NCBI RefSeq assembly: GCF_002379095.1
Contig: NZ_NBZV01000001.1
Coordinates: forward strand, 124,001 to 188,000
Length of the DNA: 64,000 bases
Source: Polaromonas sp. AER18D-145
GTDB taxonomy: Bacteria; Pseudomonadota; Gammaproteobacteria; Burkholderiales; Burkholderiaceae_C
Direction: 5' to 3'
The first letter of the stretch is position 1. Each line of letters opens with the position of its first letter. The translations under genes were made by a program, and so were the position numbers. The notes beneath the pieces are model-generated. The model ran no database searches. It was not told the DNA's origin and saw only the letters and a list, made by a program, of their open reading frames with translations. This document shows positions 40,296 to 48,506 of this stretch, in pieces.

Positions 40296-40742
40296 ATGAG
40301 CGACACCCTCGTCCAGGTCAGCCTGGTGCAGCAGCACGACTACCGCTTTGACATCCAGTTTGGCGGGGCCATTCCGGTGCTGACCGGTGATGAACCGGCG
40401 CCACTGGGGACCGGGCTCGGGCCCTCGCCGGTGCAGCTGCTCAGCGCCGCCGTCGGCAACTGCCTGAGCGATTCGCTGCTGTTTGCGCTGCGCAAGTTCA
40501 AGCAGGCCCCGGAGCCGATGCGCTGCGACATCACCTCGCAGGTGGGCCGCAACCCGGAAGGACGCCTGCGTGTGCTGGGCATGACCGCGCAGTTGACGCT
40601 GGGCGTGCCGGCGGCCTCGCTGCAGCACCTGGACCGCGTGCTCGAGCAGTTCGAGGCGTTCTGCACCGTCACCCAGAGTGTGGGGCAGGGCATTCCGATC
40701 ACCATCGAAATTTCTGACAGCACCGGCCAGCGCCTGAAATAA
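40296..40742 (+). CDS. OsmC-family protein
   Basis: A 148-residue OsmC-fold protein. Redox cysteines are in AVGNCLSDS and EAFCTVTQSV, where organic-hydroperoxide reductases have their peroxidatic and resolving cysteines. ATG 40296 follows GGAGG. It could remove hydroperoxides or persulfides; its place after SQR and DUF2892 suggests sulfane sulfur chemistry as an alternative. Confidence 0.88.
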   Translation: MSDTLVQVSLVQQHDYRFDIQFGGAIPVLTGDEPAPLGTGLGPSPVQLLSAAVGNCLSDSLLFALRKFKQAPEPMRCDITSQVGRNPEGRLRVLGMTAQLTLGVPAASLQHLDRVLEQFEAFCTVTQSVGQGIPITIEISDSTGQRLK

Positions 40743-40799
40743 GCCGTGCCAATCCGCGACGCTCTCCATGTTCAAGTCCATGAATTCCTCATGAAAACA

Positions 40800-40835
40800 G
40801 GCTCCAGCCCTTGTCAGGAAAGCGCAAGCAGCTAT
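40800..40835 (+). repeat. 36-base dispersed repeat, copy B
   Basis: It begins GGCTCCAGCCCTTGT and ends GCGCAAGCAGCTAT, then continues CAAAA. Same length and orientation-consistent with copy A (4910-4945, minus). It occupies the spacer upstream of the DUF3422 gene, about 20 bases before its ATG. Confidence 0.75.
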
Positions 40836-40855
40836 CAAAACGGTAGTATCGGGGC

Positions 40856-42202
40856 ATGACTTCCAGCCTGTCTTCCTCTGTTGCTCCTCTCCCCGCGTCC
40901 TTCGCGTTGTTGCCGCCCGACGATGCGCAGCGAGCCGTGCTGCACAACGAGCTGCATGCGCGGCCGTCGGCTCGCGTGCGGCTGCCGGCACTCATCATTT
41001 ATGTGGCGGTGCTCAACGCCGGCGTGACCCGCGAGCAGGAGTGTGAACACCTGCGCCGCTTGCCGGGCCAGCAGGATTTGCCGCTGGACAACCTGAACGG
41101 CAACTTCCTGAGTCTGCGCTGCGAGGGTTACCTCGTCCAGTGGGAGCGGCACACCGAGTTCACGCGTTACGCCATCGTGCAGCCGCTGCCCGCCAGCGCG
41201 CTGCTCGGCGCTGCGGAGCCACCCTTGCTGGCTGCCCCGGTGGTCGCGCCGGGCTGGCTGCCCGGCATTCCCGGGAAAACGGTGGCCGCCATCCAGCTGG
41301 CCATGGTGCATGGCGATCTTTCCGGCGAGGGGACCCTGATGGCACAGGCGCTGGCCTGGTTCGGAGGCCGTGCCGCGGTGGCTTCGCAGCTGGGCAACGG
41401 ACACTCGTGGGCGCTGACCGCATTTCACCTGGGCGCCGACGGCTTCGAGCGCATGCTGGTGATCGCCCCGCCAGTCATGACCGACATGCGTGCCGGCCGC
41501 ATCTCCCAGCGCCTGCTGGAACTCGAAACCTACCGCCTGATGGCCCTGCGCGGCCTGCCCGTGGCCAAGGCGCTGGGCCCCATGCTGGCCGAGGCCGAGG
41601 GGCAACTGGCCGACATCACGGCGCGGCTCGAAAACAAGTCGGCCTCCGACCAGGAGCTGCTGGACACCCTGGTGTCGCTGGCGGCCCGGGTGGAGCGCGC
41701 TACGGCCGAACATAGCTACCGCTTCTCGGCCACGCGGGCCTACAGCGCGCTGGTCGGCCAGCGCATCGCGGAGCTGCGCGAGAAACCCATTTCCGGCACC
41801 CAGCTCCTGGGTGAATTCATGCAGCGCCGCCTGTCGCCGGCCATGGCCACGGTAGAGGCCACGGCGCAGCGGCTGGCGTCGCTGTCCGAGCGGGTGTCGC
41901 GCACCAGCGCGTTGCTGCGCACCCGGGTGGACATCGCCACCGAGGTGCAGAACCAGCAACTGCTGGAAAAGCTCACGCGCGGGCAGGAACTGCAACTGCG
42001 CCTGCAATCCACGGTGGAGGGCTTGTCGATTGCGGCCATCTCGTATTACGTGGTGAGCCTGCTGCTGTATGTGGGCAAGGCGTTCAAGGCCGCCGGTGCG
42101 CCCGTCAACCCGGAGATCGCCGCCGGCGCCCTGATCCCGCTGGTGTTGTGGGGCGTGTGGCGCACCACGCGCCGCATCCACGAAAAAATCCGCGCGCCAT
42201 GA
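40856..42202 (+). CDS. DUF3422-family membrane protein
   Basis: A 448-residue DUF3422 protein. The N-terminal half begins HNELHARPSARVRLPALIIY, the family's start block; a long helical, Leu/Ala/Arg-rich middle (about 240-390) is probably coiled coil. Two membrane helices near the C-terminus (IAAISYYVVSLLLYVGKAF and EIAAGALIPLVLWGVWRT) anchor it. Function is unknown; the family is often near redox and metal genes. Its promoter appears to lie in or just after repeat copy B. Confidence 0.9.
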   Translation: MTSSLSSSVAPLPASFALLPPDDAQRAVLHNELHARPSARVRLPALIIYVAVLNAGVTREQECEHLRRLPGQQDLPLDNLNGNFLSLRCEGYLVQWERHTEFTRYAIVQPLPASALLGAAEPPLLAAPVVAPGWLPGIPGKTVAAIQLAMVHGDLSGEGTLMAQALAWFGGRAAVASQLGNGHSWALTAFHLGADGFERMLVIAPPVMTDMRAGRISQRLLELETYRLMALRGLPVAKALGPMLAEAEGQLADITARLENKSASDQELLDTLVSLAARVERATAEHSYRFSATRAYSALVGQRIAELREKPISGTQLLGEFMQRRLSPAMATVEATAQRLASLSERVSRTSALLRTRVDIATEVQNQQLLEKLTRGQELQLRLQSTVEGLSIAAISYYVVSLLLYVGKAFKAAGAPVNPEIAAGALIPLVLWGVWRTTRRIHEKIRAP

Positions 42203-42213
42203 ACTTCCCGGTG

Positions 42214-42231
42214 TCCGGCGCACGCGCCGGA
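42214..42231. repeat. Short REP-like hairpin before the rhodanese gene
   Basis: TCCGGCG-CACG-CGCCGGA forms a perfect 7-bp hairpin with a 4-base loop, followed by TGCAGGCTACC. It recalls enterobacterial REP/PU sequences in layout. It lies between DUF3422 and the rhodanese gene and has no T-run. Confidence 0.5.
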
Positions 42232-42288
42232 TGCAGGCTACCCAACCTGTTGCACATCCAATTCGTCACCTTGTTACCAGGAGTTCCC

Positions 42289-42669
42289 ATGAAAACCGCC
42301 CATGATCTCGTCGCCGCTGCCAAGACACGCGTCCAGGAAGTCGCCGTATCCGACGCTGAAATCTCCCTGCGCGATGCCGACGTGCTGGTGGATGTGCGCG
42401 AAGCCGACGAATACGCCGCCGGCCACATTGCCGGCGCGGTCCTCGTCCCGCGCGGCCTGCTCGAGTTCAAGTTCAGCGGCACCCCGGCGCTGCAACCGCG
42501 CGACCTGAAGATCGTGTTGTACTGCAAGACCAGCGGCCGCGCCGCCCTGTGCGGTGCCGCCCTGCATGAGATGGGTTACCTGAACGTGCAGTCGATTGCC
42601 GGCGGCTTCGATGGCTGGGTGGCGGCCGGCAAGCCGGTGGTCAAGCCGGAGGCACCGTCCTTTGAATGA
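42289..42669 (+). CDS. Rhodanese-like sulfurtransferase
   Basis: A 126-residue single-domain rhodanese. The active loop is YCKTSGRAAL, with Cys as the sulfur carrier and the CxxxGR pattern. DVREADEYAAGHIAGAVLVP is the family core. ATG 42289 has CAGGAG upstream; an in-frame codon at 42148 lies in the DUF3422 gene. It would move sulfane sulfur made by SQR; it belongs to the sulfide cluster by function though separated by DUF3422. Confidence 0.92.
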   Translation: MKTAHDLVAAAKTRVQEVAVSDAEISLRDADVLVDVREADEYAAGHIAGAVLVPRGLLEFKFSGTPALQPRDLKIVLYCKTSGRAALCGAALHEMGYLNVQSIAGGFDGWVAAGKPVVKPEAPSFE

Positions 42670-42720
42670 TGCCCTGCACGTTTGCCTGCGTGGCCGACAG
42701 CGGCTGCAGGGAGTCTGGCC

Positions 42721-42954
42721 ATGAGGTGGCTGGACCGCATTCCACTGGTCTGGCTGATCGTCCTGGCACTCTGGATGGCCGTGGCGCCGATCACGCCCGA
42801 GCCACACCTGATTGAAAAATTGCGGATGCTGGGTCAGGGCACGCTGTCCCGACCCCTGGACATCTTCGACCTGTTCATTCACGCCATGCCCCTGGTGCTG
42901 CTGGTGCTGCGGCTCTGGCGCCGGGTGATGGCCGCACGCGCCGGGGAGCGCTGA
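42721..42954 (+). CDS. Small membrane protein, unknown function
   Basis: A 77-residue protein starting MRWLDRIPLVWLIVLALWMA, with two hydrophobic helices (VWLIVLALWMAVAP and IHAMPLVLLVLRLW) around a polar loop TPEPHLIEKLRMLGQGTLSR. It resembles small uncharacterised membrane proteins found next to RND or metal-efflux genes, but I cannot assign it. It starts 51 bases after the rhodanese gene. Confidence 0.65.
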   Translation: MRWLDRIPLVWLIVLALWMAVAPITPEPHLIEKLRMLGQGTLSRPLDIFDLFIHAMPLVLLVLRLWRRVMAARAGER

Positions 42955-42976
42955 GCCTGCAGGCCTTGGGCCTGAG

Positions 42977-43018
42977 TTTGGGTTTGGGTTTGGGTTTGGG
43001 TTTGGGTTTGGGTTTGGG
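42977..43018. repeat. TTTGGG hexamer repeat, seven perfect copies
   Basis: The hexanucleotide TTTGGG is repeated seven times without error (42 bases). It follows a small membrane protein gene by 22 bases and lies between convergent genes. It could form G-quadruplex or slipped structures on one strand. Confidence 0.9.
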
Positions 43019-43056
43019 CGCCGACTGGGTGCGGGCGGACTGATTCGGTCAAAACC

Positions 43057-43092
43057 GGCTCTAGTCATCGCCGGTATTGCGTCAATAGCTAT
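43057..43092 (+). repeat. 36-base dispersed repeat, copy C
   Basis: It begins GGCTCTAG and ends TAGCTAT, followed by CAAAACAGGAGC. Its length equals copies A and B; the centre is diverged. It is between the TTTGGG repeat and the SagB-type gene. Confidence 0.7.
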
Positions 43093-43137
43093 CAAAACAG
43101 GAGCGTTGGGGGCGCGCTGCAGGCCCTCGCCGCGCCT

Positions 43138-43788
43138 TCAGGGGACGGCAGCCGGAAACCCGACCGTCTGCGACAGCAGGACTTGCTGGTCGTGGCTCAG
43201 GCCCAGCGCGTCGGCGATGGCCGTGCGGTCTATCCAGGCGCGTATCACCGTGGCCAAGCCGCTGCTGGCCGCAAACAGGTAGACGTTTTGCGTGATGGCG
43301 CCGGCGGCGACATGGGCGTAGGCTTCGCGCTGTGCGGCCGGCACCAGCGACATGCGCGGGTGGTTGGCGACGTAGACCAGGTCCATGGGCGCCTCATCGA
43401 CAAAGTCCTGGTAACCGGTCACACGCCGCAGGTCGGCGCCGGCGACCAGCTGCAGTTGATGTCCGGCGGCGTCGTAGCGGTAGGCGCCTTCCGGCAAGGC
43501 CACATAAATGTCGATTTCCTGCGCGTTGAGCGCCGAGGGTGCGGTGCGCCCGCCATCGGACCGGTTCACACCGCAGGCGGCCCAGAGCAGGCCGGACAGC
43601 AGTGCCAGTGGCAGCGGGTCTGGCTTGTAGTCGCGGCGCGACTGGCGTTGGGCCAGGGCCTGCATCAGCGGCAGCCCGGCCTGCCGGTCGGGCGGCGGCA
43701 GGCTGATCAGGGCCGCTGCGTTGCCGAGGGCCGGTTGCGGCCGCAATTTGCCCATCATGCCGAGGGCGAGCTTGGTCAAGGTGGTCAT
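43138..43788 (-). CDS. SagB/ThcOx-type nitroreductase
   Basis: A 216-residue FMN-dependent nitroreductase-fold protein. QSRRDYKPDPLPLALLSGLL and AACGVNRSDGGRTAPSALNA are the FMN-binding blocks; AYAHVAAGAITQNVYLFA is also typical. The last gene of the minus-strand operon (AMP phosphorylase, PRPP synthetase, quinone reductase, transporter). Its substrate is unknown; the SagB branch covers azoline oxidases and simple reductases, and no peptide-modification partners are present here. Confidence 0.85.
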   Translation of the reverse strand: MTTLTKLALGMMGKLRPQPALGNAAALISLPPPDRQAGLPLMQALAQRQSRRDYKPDPLPLALLSGLLWAACGVNRSDGGRTAPSALNAQEIDIYVALPEGAYRYDAAGHQLQLVAGADLRRVTGYQDFVDEAPMDLVYVANHPRMSLVPAAQREAYAHVAAGAITQNVYLFAASSGLATVIRAWIDRTAIADALGLSHDQQVLLSQTVGFPAAVP

Positions 43789-43815
43789 GGCGTTCCTCCT
43801 TGTTTCCGGTTCTGC

Positions 43816-45384
43816 CTAGACCGCTTTGGTCATGTAGCCCATCCAGGGCCAGTAGGTCAGCGCGAAGACAACCAGCAGCCCCATGGCGGCCAGCGTGATC
43901 ACCAGGCCGGTGCGCACGAAGTCACGCGCATCGAAGGTGTCCGTGCCATAGGCGATCATGTTCTGCGGCGCGTTGACCGGCAGGATGAAGCCGAAACTCA
44001 CCACGAACTGCAGCAGCATGGTCATGCCGATCACGTTGATGCCCGGCGTCTGCACGGCCGTCAGCACGCTGATGATGATGGGGATCATGGTCGAGGCCAG
44101 TGCCGTGGCGCTGGCAAAGCCGAGATGGATCACGATCAGGAACAGCGACAGCAGCATCAGGATCGCAAAGGCGCTGGCCTGCTGCAGCCCCAGATGCTGG
44201 ACGATCAGGTTGGCCAGCCAGCCGGCCGCGTTGGTTTTCAGCAGGGCGGTGCCCACGCTGATGCCGACGGCAAACAGGATCACCGTGCCCCAGGGGAAGG
44301 CGCGCTGCGACTCCTTCCAGTCCATCACACCCAGGCGTGGCACCAGCATCAGGGCGATGGCCGCGATGGTGGTCGACGAGGTGTCGAAGTTGTGCAGTAC
44401 TTTTTCGGTGGCCCAGAACCCCAGCAGCACCAGCACGATGGCCAGCAGTTTCCACTGCCGCAGCGTCATCGGCCCGATCGCTTCGAGCTGTTGCCGGATG
44501 GTGGCCTGGCCGCCCGCGATTTCCTTCATCTCCGGTTTCATCAGGCGGGTCATGATGAAATAAACCGCCACGCTCAGCACGGCCGAAAACGGCGCACCGG
44601 CAATGAACCACTCGGTCCAGCTGATGCTGGTGCCGAACTGCTTCTCGATGAAGCCGATGGCCACCATGTTTTGCGCCGCCGCGGTCTTGATGCCGATGTT
44701 CCAGACGCTGGCGGTTTGCGCCGCGGTGATCACCAGCAGGCCGGCAAAGCGGCTGCGCCTGTCGACCTTGAAGGCCAGGATGAAACCCATCATGATGGGA
44801 ACCAGGCAGGCCACCCGCGCCGTGGTGCTGGGCACGATGAAGGACAGCAGGAAACCCGTGACCATGGCACCGATCACGATGTGGTTGGTGCCCGCGTCCA
44901 CCTTGGACAGAACCTTCAGCGCGATGCGCCTGTCCAGCCCGGTGGCGGACATCGCCGCGGCAATGAAGCAGGCCGCCGCCACCAGCGCCACGGCACTGTT
45001 GGAGAAGCCGGACAGGGCCAGGCCGAGCGCTGCACCGGTGCCCATGTCGGGGCCGGCCGGCTTGGCTGCGTCGGGCGCGTAGGCCAGCAGAAAGATCATG
45101 AGTGCGCCTATGACCACCGAGCTCACGGCGTAGTCGAGCGCCTCGGTCATCCAGACGATCACGGCAAAGGCCAGGATGGCCAGCATGACCTGACCGGCGG
45201 CGGGCAGGCCCTGCAGGGCCGGCATCCAGACGATGGCCAGCAGGGCCGCCAGCGCGGCGAGCAGGCCGACCCGCTTGACGATGTCGCTGCCGGGGTTGCC
45301 GGGCGCGGGGGCGATGGGTGGCGCCATGGGTGCAGGGTTCATCGGGGTCTTTCTTGGGTGGATGGGAGTGGTTGGGTTGGCCAT
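43816..45384 (-). CDS. DASS (SLC13)-family anion transporter
   Basis: A 522-residue sodium/divalent-anion symporter with about twelve to thirteen membrane helices. Family blocks are VPSTTARVACLVPIMMGF and FGFILPVNAPQNMIAYG, with the paired re-entrant SNS/SNT-like motifs in the form PSTTA and NAPQN. ATG 45384 has AAGG upstream; ATG 45342 gives a 508-residue protein. It probably carries dicarboxylates or related anions; substrate unproven. It follows the quinone reductase by 7 bases. Confidence 0.9.
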   Translation of the reverse strand: MANPTTPIHPRKTPMNPAPMAPPIAPAPGNPGSDIVKRVGLLAALAALLAIVWMPALQGLPAAGQVMLAILAFAVIVWMTEALDYAVSSVVIGALMIFLLAYAPDAAKPAGPDMGTGAALGLALSGFSNSAVALVAAACFIAAAMSATGLDRRIALKVLSKVDAGTNHIVIGAMVTGFLLSFIVPSTTARVACLVPIMMGFILAFKVDRRSRFAGLLVITAAQTASVWNIGIKTAAAQNMVAIGFIEKQFGTSISWTEWFIAGAPFSAVLSVAVYFIMTRLMKPEMKEIAGGQATIRQQLEAIGPMTLRQWKLLAIVLVLLGFWATEKVLHNFDTSSTTIAAIALMLVPRLGVMDWKESQRAFPWGTVILFAVGISVGTALLKTNAAGWLANLIVQHLGLQQASAFAILMLLSLFLIVIHLGFASATALASTMIPIIISVLTAVQTPGINVIGMTMLLQFVVSFGFILPVNAPQNMIAYGTDTFDARDFVRTGLVITLAAMGLLVVFALTYWPWMGYMTKAV

Positions 45385-45391
45385 GCATGCC

Positions 45392-45985
45392 TTATTGAGT
45401 GCGTTGTCCGAGCCGGCGCAGTTTGGCCAGCCAGCGGCTGCCGTCGTTCGCCTTGAAATCGCCGACCATGCCAATCAGTGTGGTGTGGACCGGGGCGATG
45501 CCGACGAAGCCCAGGATGTTGCGCTCCAGCGACTTGACGCTGTGGGCGCGGAAATACCAGCGGTACACCAGCGCCGGCATGCCCATGGTTACCACCACAC
45601 GGGCCGATCGGCCTGCCAGCCCTTTTTTTGTGAAGGTCGCGCGGCCCGCTTCGTGTTCAAAAGCAAAGCCGGGCCTGGCCACCTGTTCCAGGAATCCCTT
45701 GAGCAGGGCCGGCATGTCGCCCAGCCAGAGCGGAAAGATCAGCACGATGTGTTCGGCCCAGCGGATGTCGGCCTGCGCCTGCTGCAAGCCGGCGGGCAGC
45801 GTGTCTTCCTCCCAGGCCTGCTGGCTGTGCAGCAGCGGGAAATCGAGTTCGGCGACCTGGATGCAGCGCACGGCGTGCCCGGCTTCTTCCGCGCCCGCGG
45901 CGTACGCGGCCGCCAGCGCGTGGCACAGGTGGGGCACGGTGCTGTCGGGATGGCCCTGGATCAGGACAATGCGTTTTGCCGTCAT
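45392..45985 (-). CDS. NAD(P)H dehydrogenase (quinone), flavodoxin-fold
   Basis: A 197-residue Flavodoxin_2-family FMN/FAD oxidoreductase (KefF/NQO type): RIVLIQGHPDSTVPHLCHAL, IVLIFPLWLGDMPALLKGF and VVVTMGMPALVYRWYF. ATG 45985 overlaps the PRPP-synthetase stop (ATGA). It reduces quinones by two electrons in studied relatives. The link to nucleotide metabolism in this operon is unexplained. Confidence 0.88.
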   Translation of the reverse strand: MTAKRIVLIQGHPDSTVPHLCHALAAAYAAGAEEAGHAVRCIQVAELDFPLLHSQQAWEEDTLPAGLQQAQADIRWAEHIVLIFPLWLGDMPALLKGFLEQVARPGFAFEHEAGRATFTKKGLAGRSARVVVTMGMPALVYRWYFRAHSVKSLERNILGFVGIAPVHTTLIGMVGDFKANDGSRWLAKLRRLGQRTQ

Positions 45986-46884
45986 TTTTTGGCATCCTTG
46001 CTGGCTGCGCTGAGTTGGCGCACGGCGCGGGCCAGCAGCGGGGCCATGCGTATCGCGTTGGAAGGGTGCGTGATGGTGTCGCAGGTCAGCACACGCGTGA
46101 CGCCTGCTTCGAGCAGCTGGCGCTGGGCCTCGGCATCGAAGAGCGCATGCACGCCTATGCACAGCGGCGCGCCCAGACCGGCCTTGTTCAGGAGCCGCGT
46201 GGCGGCCAGCATGGTTTGCCCCGTGGAAATGATGTCATCGAGCAGCACCGGTGTCCGTTCCGGCCAGCGTTCGCGGCCGGCCAGCCGGATCCCCACATCG
46301 CGGTCGCCCCGCCGTGTCTTGGCCAGCACGGTCCAGGGCGCGCCCGCCAGGCCTGCCACTTCGGCAACCCATTGTTCGCTTTCCTGGTCGGGTCCGATCA
46401 GCCAGGGCGCGTCCACGTGGCTGCGCAGCCAGCGCGCAATCAGCGGCGCGGCCGGGATGACCTGCGTACGGATGCTGTACACCTCGCCCAGGCTGCGGAT
46501 GCGGTGCAGGTGCGGATCCACGGTGACCAGAAAGTCGAGCGAAGCAGACAGCAGCCGGGCGTAGCTGCGTGAGGTCACCGCCTCGCCAGGCTTGAATCGT
46601 TTGTCTTGCCGCATGTAGGCCAGGTAGGGCGCGACCAGTCCGACCTGCCGGGCGCCCAGTTCGCGCGCCGCGTCGGCGGCAAAAATCAGCGGCAGGGTCT
46701 TGCCATCGGGCTGGTCCAGGCTGCCGGCCAGCACCACGCAGCGGCCCTTGACCGGCGCGTCGATACGCACGCCTGTTTCGCCGTCGGGAAACCGGTGCAG
46801 TTGCAGGCTGGCGCAGTCGCAGCGCAGGCGGCTGGCGAGGCCGGCCGCAAGCTGCTCACCACCGGGGAGGGCCAGGACCAGCAT
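45982..46884 (-). CDS. PRPP-synthetase-like phosphoribosyl enzyme
   Basis: A 300-residue protein of the ribose-phosphate pyrophosphokinase family. RFPDGETGVRID, PYLAYMRQDKRFKPGEAV and VDPHLHRI correspond to ATP/flexible-loop blocks of Prs. The PRPP-binding loop is VLLDDIISTGQT (213-224). It is divergent from canonical Prs and pairs with an AMP-phosphorylase-like gene by a 4-base overlap. It may make or use PRPP or ribose 1,5-bisphosphate; this is a hypothesis. Confidence 0.88.
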   Translation of the reverse strand: MLVLALPGGEQLAAGLASRLRCDCASLQLHRFPDGETGVRIDAPVKGRCVVLAGSLDQPDGKTLPLIFAADAARELGARQVGLVAPYLAYMRQDKRFKPGEAVTSRSYARLLSASLDFLVTVDPHLHRIRSLGEVYSIRTQVIPAAPLIARWLRSHVDAPWLIGPDQESEQWVAEVAGLAGAPWTVLAKTRRGDRDVGIRLAGRERWPERTPVLLDDIISTGQTMLAATRLLNKAGLGAPLCIGVHALFDAEAQRQLLEAGVTRVLTCDTITHPSNAIRMAPLLARAVRQLSAASKDAKK

Positions 46885-48416
46885 CAGGCCTCTTCCATCA
46901 CATGCACCGCTTCAGCCTGGGTGGTGGCGTACTCCAGGGCGTAGGCGAGTTCGCCCGGCGTTGCCGCATGCAGCGTGAACAGCGGCTGGCCGCGCTCGAC
47001 CACCGTGCCGAGCTGCACATTCATGTCGATGCCCGCACACGCCGCCGAAGGCGCGCCGGCGAGTTTGGCGATGCGTGCCAGGCGCCGGTTGTCGATGGCG
47101 ATCACGGTGCCGCCATGCCGGGCCCGCACCGCTTGCTGGTGGGTGGCCACGGGTGGCTCGCGCAAGCCGCCCTGTGCCTCGCAGATTTCCTGAAATTTCT
47201 GCCAGGCGCGGCCGTCCTCCAGCACCGCGGTGGCCTGGGCCAGGCCGGCCCCGGCGGGCGCCGCGCCGCCGAACTCGAGAATCTGCCCGGCCAGCTGCAG
47301 CGCACGCAGCGCCAGGTCGGCCGGAGCCCGCGTTTCGCGGCGCAACACGGCCAGCACGTCGCGCGCCTCCAGCGCGGGGCCGATGCCGCGGCCCACGGGA
47401 GCCACGCCGTCGGTTTGCACCACCCGTACCTGCATGCCCAGCGCCTGGCCGACCTGTTCAAGCTGCTGCCCCAGCAGGTTGGCCGCATGCGCGCTGCGCA
47501 CCTTGGCCGTCAGCCCGACCGGCATGTCGATCAACACATGGGTGGCGCCGGCCGCGGTCTTCTTGGACAGGACCGAGGCGACGAGCTGTCCCTGGCTGTC
47601 CAGGTCCAGCGGGCGCTCCACGCGGATCAGGATGTCGTCTGCGGGGCTGAGCCGCACGGCACCGCCCCAGACAATGCAGCCGCCGGTGCGGTCGACCACG
47701 CGCCGGATCTGCGCCACGTCGAGGTCCACCGGCGCCAGCGTCTCCATGGTGTCGGCGGTGCCGGCCGGCGAGGTGATGGCGCGCGATGAGGTCTTGGGCA
47801 TGCGCAGCCCGCAGGCCGCGATGATGGGCACGATGATCATGGTGGTGCGGTTGCCGGGCAGCCCGCCCACGCAATGTTTGTCCATGACGAGGCCCTCGCC
47901 CCAATGTATGCGCTCGCCGACGTTGACCATGGCGCGGGTCAGCGCGATGGTCTCGCCCATGTCCAGATGGTCGCCGGCACAGGCGGTGACGAAGGCCGCG
48001 AGCTGCAGGTCCGAGTAACGCCCGGCCGCCACGTCCACGATCACCGCGTCGATGGCCGTCTGGTCGAGGCGGCGGCCGTAAACCTTGGCGCGTACATGGC
48101 TCAGCGATTCGAGCGGTGCGGGATGGTGCAGCGAAATTTCTTCCCCCGGCTGCGCATGAAGAAGGCGCCAGGCCGCTTCGGACAGGCCGGCCTCGTCGGA
48201 CGAGAGGAAGTCTCCGGTCACCACATTGAGCGTGGCCACGATGGTGCGGCCATTGAGCCGCAGTTCCACGCGCGACCGCGCCTCGAAGCCTTCCGAGTGG
48301 CAGATGGGGCAGTCGCGGTGCATGTAGAGCACCGGTTCCTGGTAGGTGTCGATGCCCAGTCTGCGCAGGCGCAGCCGGTTGACAGTAGGAGGAGCAGGGG
48401 GCGGTGTTGCTTGCAT
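46884..48416 (-). CDS. AMP phosphorylase / thymidine phosphorylase-like protein
   Basis: A 510-residue nucleoside/nucleotide phosphorylase. The block DKHCVGGLPGNRTTMIIVPI starts at Asp179, and KTSSRAITSPAGTADTMETL follows; SSRAITSPAGTAD is a feature of AMP phosphorylases (archaeal DeoA type) more than of ordinary thymidine phosphorylase. The N-terminus has an extra domain with CPICHSEGFEARSRVELRLN. Expected reaction is AMP (or NMP) + phosphate to base + ribose 1,5-bisphosphate. ATG 48416 has AAGGA upstream; 48443 is an alternative. An Fnr-like box lies at 48461. Confidence 0.88.
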   Translation of the reverse strand: MQATPPPAPPTVNRLRLRRLGIDTYQEPVLYMHRDCPICHSEGFEARSRVELRLNGRTIVATLNVVTGDFLSSDEAGLSEAAWRLLHAQPGEEISLHHPAPLESLSHVRAKVYGRRLDQTAIDAVIVDVAAGRYSDLQLAAFVTACAGDHLDMGETIALTRAMVNVGERIHWGEGLVMDKHCVGGLPGNRTTMIIVPIIAACGLRMPKTSSRAITSPAGTADTMETLAPVDLDVAQIRRVVDRTGGCIVWGGAVRLSPADDILIRVERPLDLDSQGQLVASVLSKKTAAGATHVLIDMPVGLTAKVRSAHAANLLGQQLEQVGQALGMQVRVVQTDGVAPVGRGIGPALEARDVLAVLRRETRAPADLALRALQLAGQILEFGGAAPAGAGLAQATAVLEDGRAWQKFQEICEAQGGLREPPVATHQQAVRARHGGTVIAIDNRRLARIAKLAGAPSAACAGIDMNVQLGTVVERGQPLFTLHAATPGELAYALEYATTQAEAVHVMEEA

Positions 48417-48460
48417 GGGAATCCTTCGCGCCACTGTAGGCAAGGCGGGTATCGCTGGCC

Positions 48461-48474
48461 TTGATAAAACGCAA
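48461..48474. promoter_or_regulatory. Fnr-like box of the AMP-phosphorylase operon (one mismatch)
   Basis: Read on the minus strand, TTGCGTTTTATCAA keeps the ATCAA half-site and has one change pattern in the other half (TTGCG versus TTGAC/T). TACAGT lies at 48433-48438, correct for a -10 with a start near 48426, ten bases before the ATG. Good spacing makes it credible despite the mismatch. Confidence 0.7.
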
Positions 48475-48506
48475 GTCCGGCTTCCGGCTTGACGGGCACG
48501 GCAGCC

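Noticed and set aside
42977-43018. CRISPR array
   Set aside because: The unit is a 6-base microsatellite with no spacers and no cas genes nearby.
43138-43788. SagB as part of a thiazole/oxazole peptide cluster
   Set aside because: No YcaO, precursor peptide or SagC/D-like gene nearby; the gene follows a transporter and quinone reductase.
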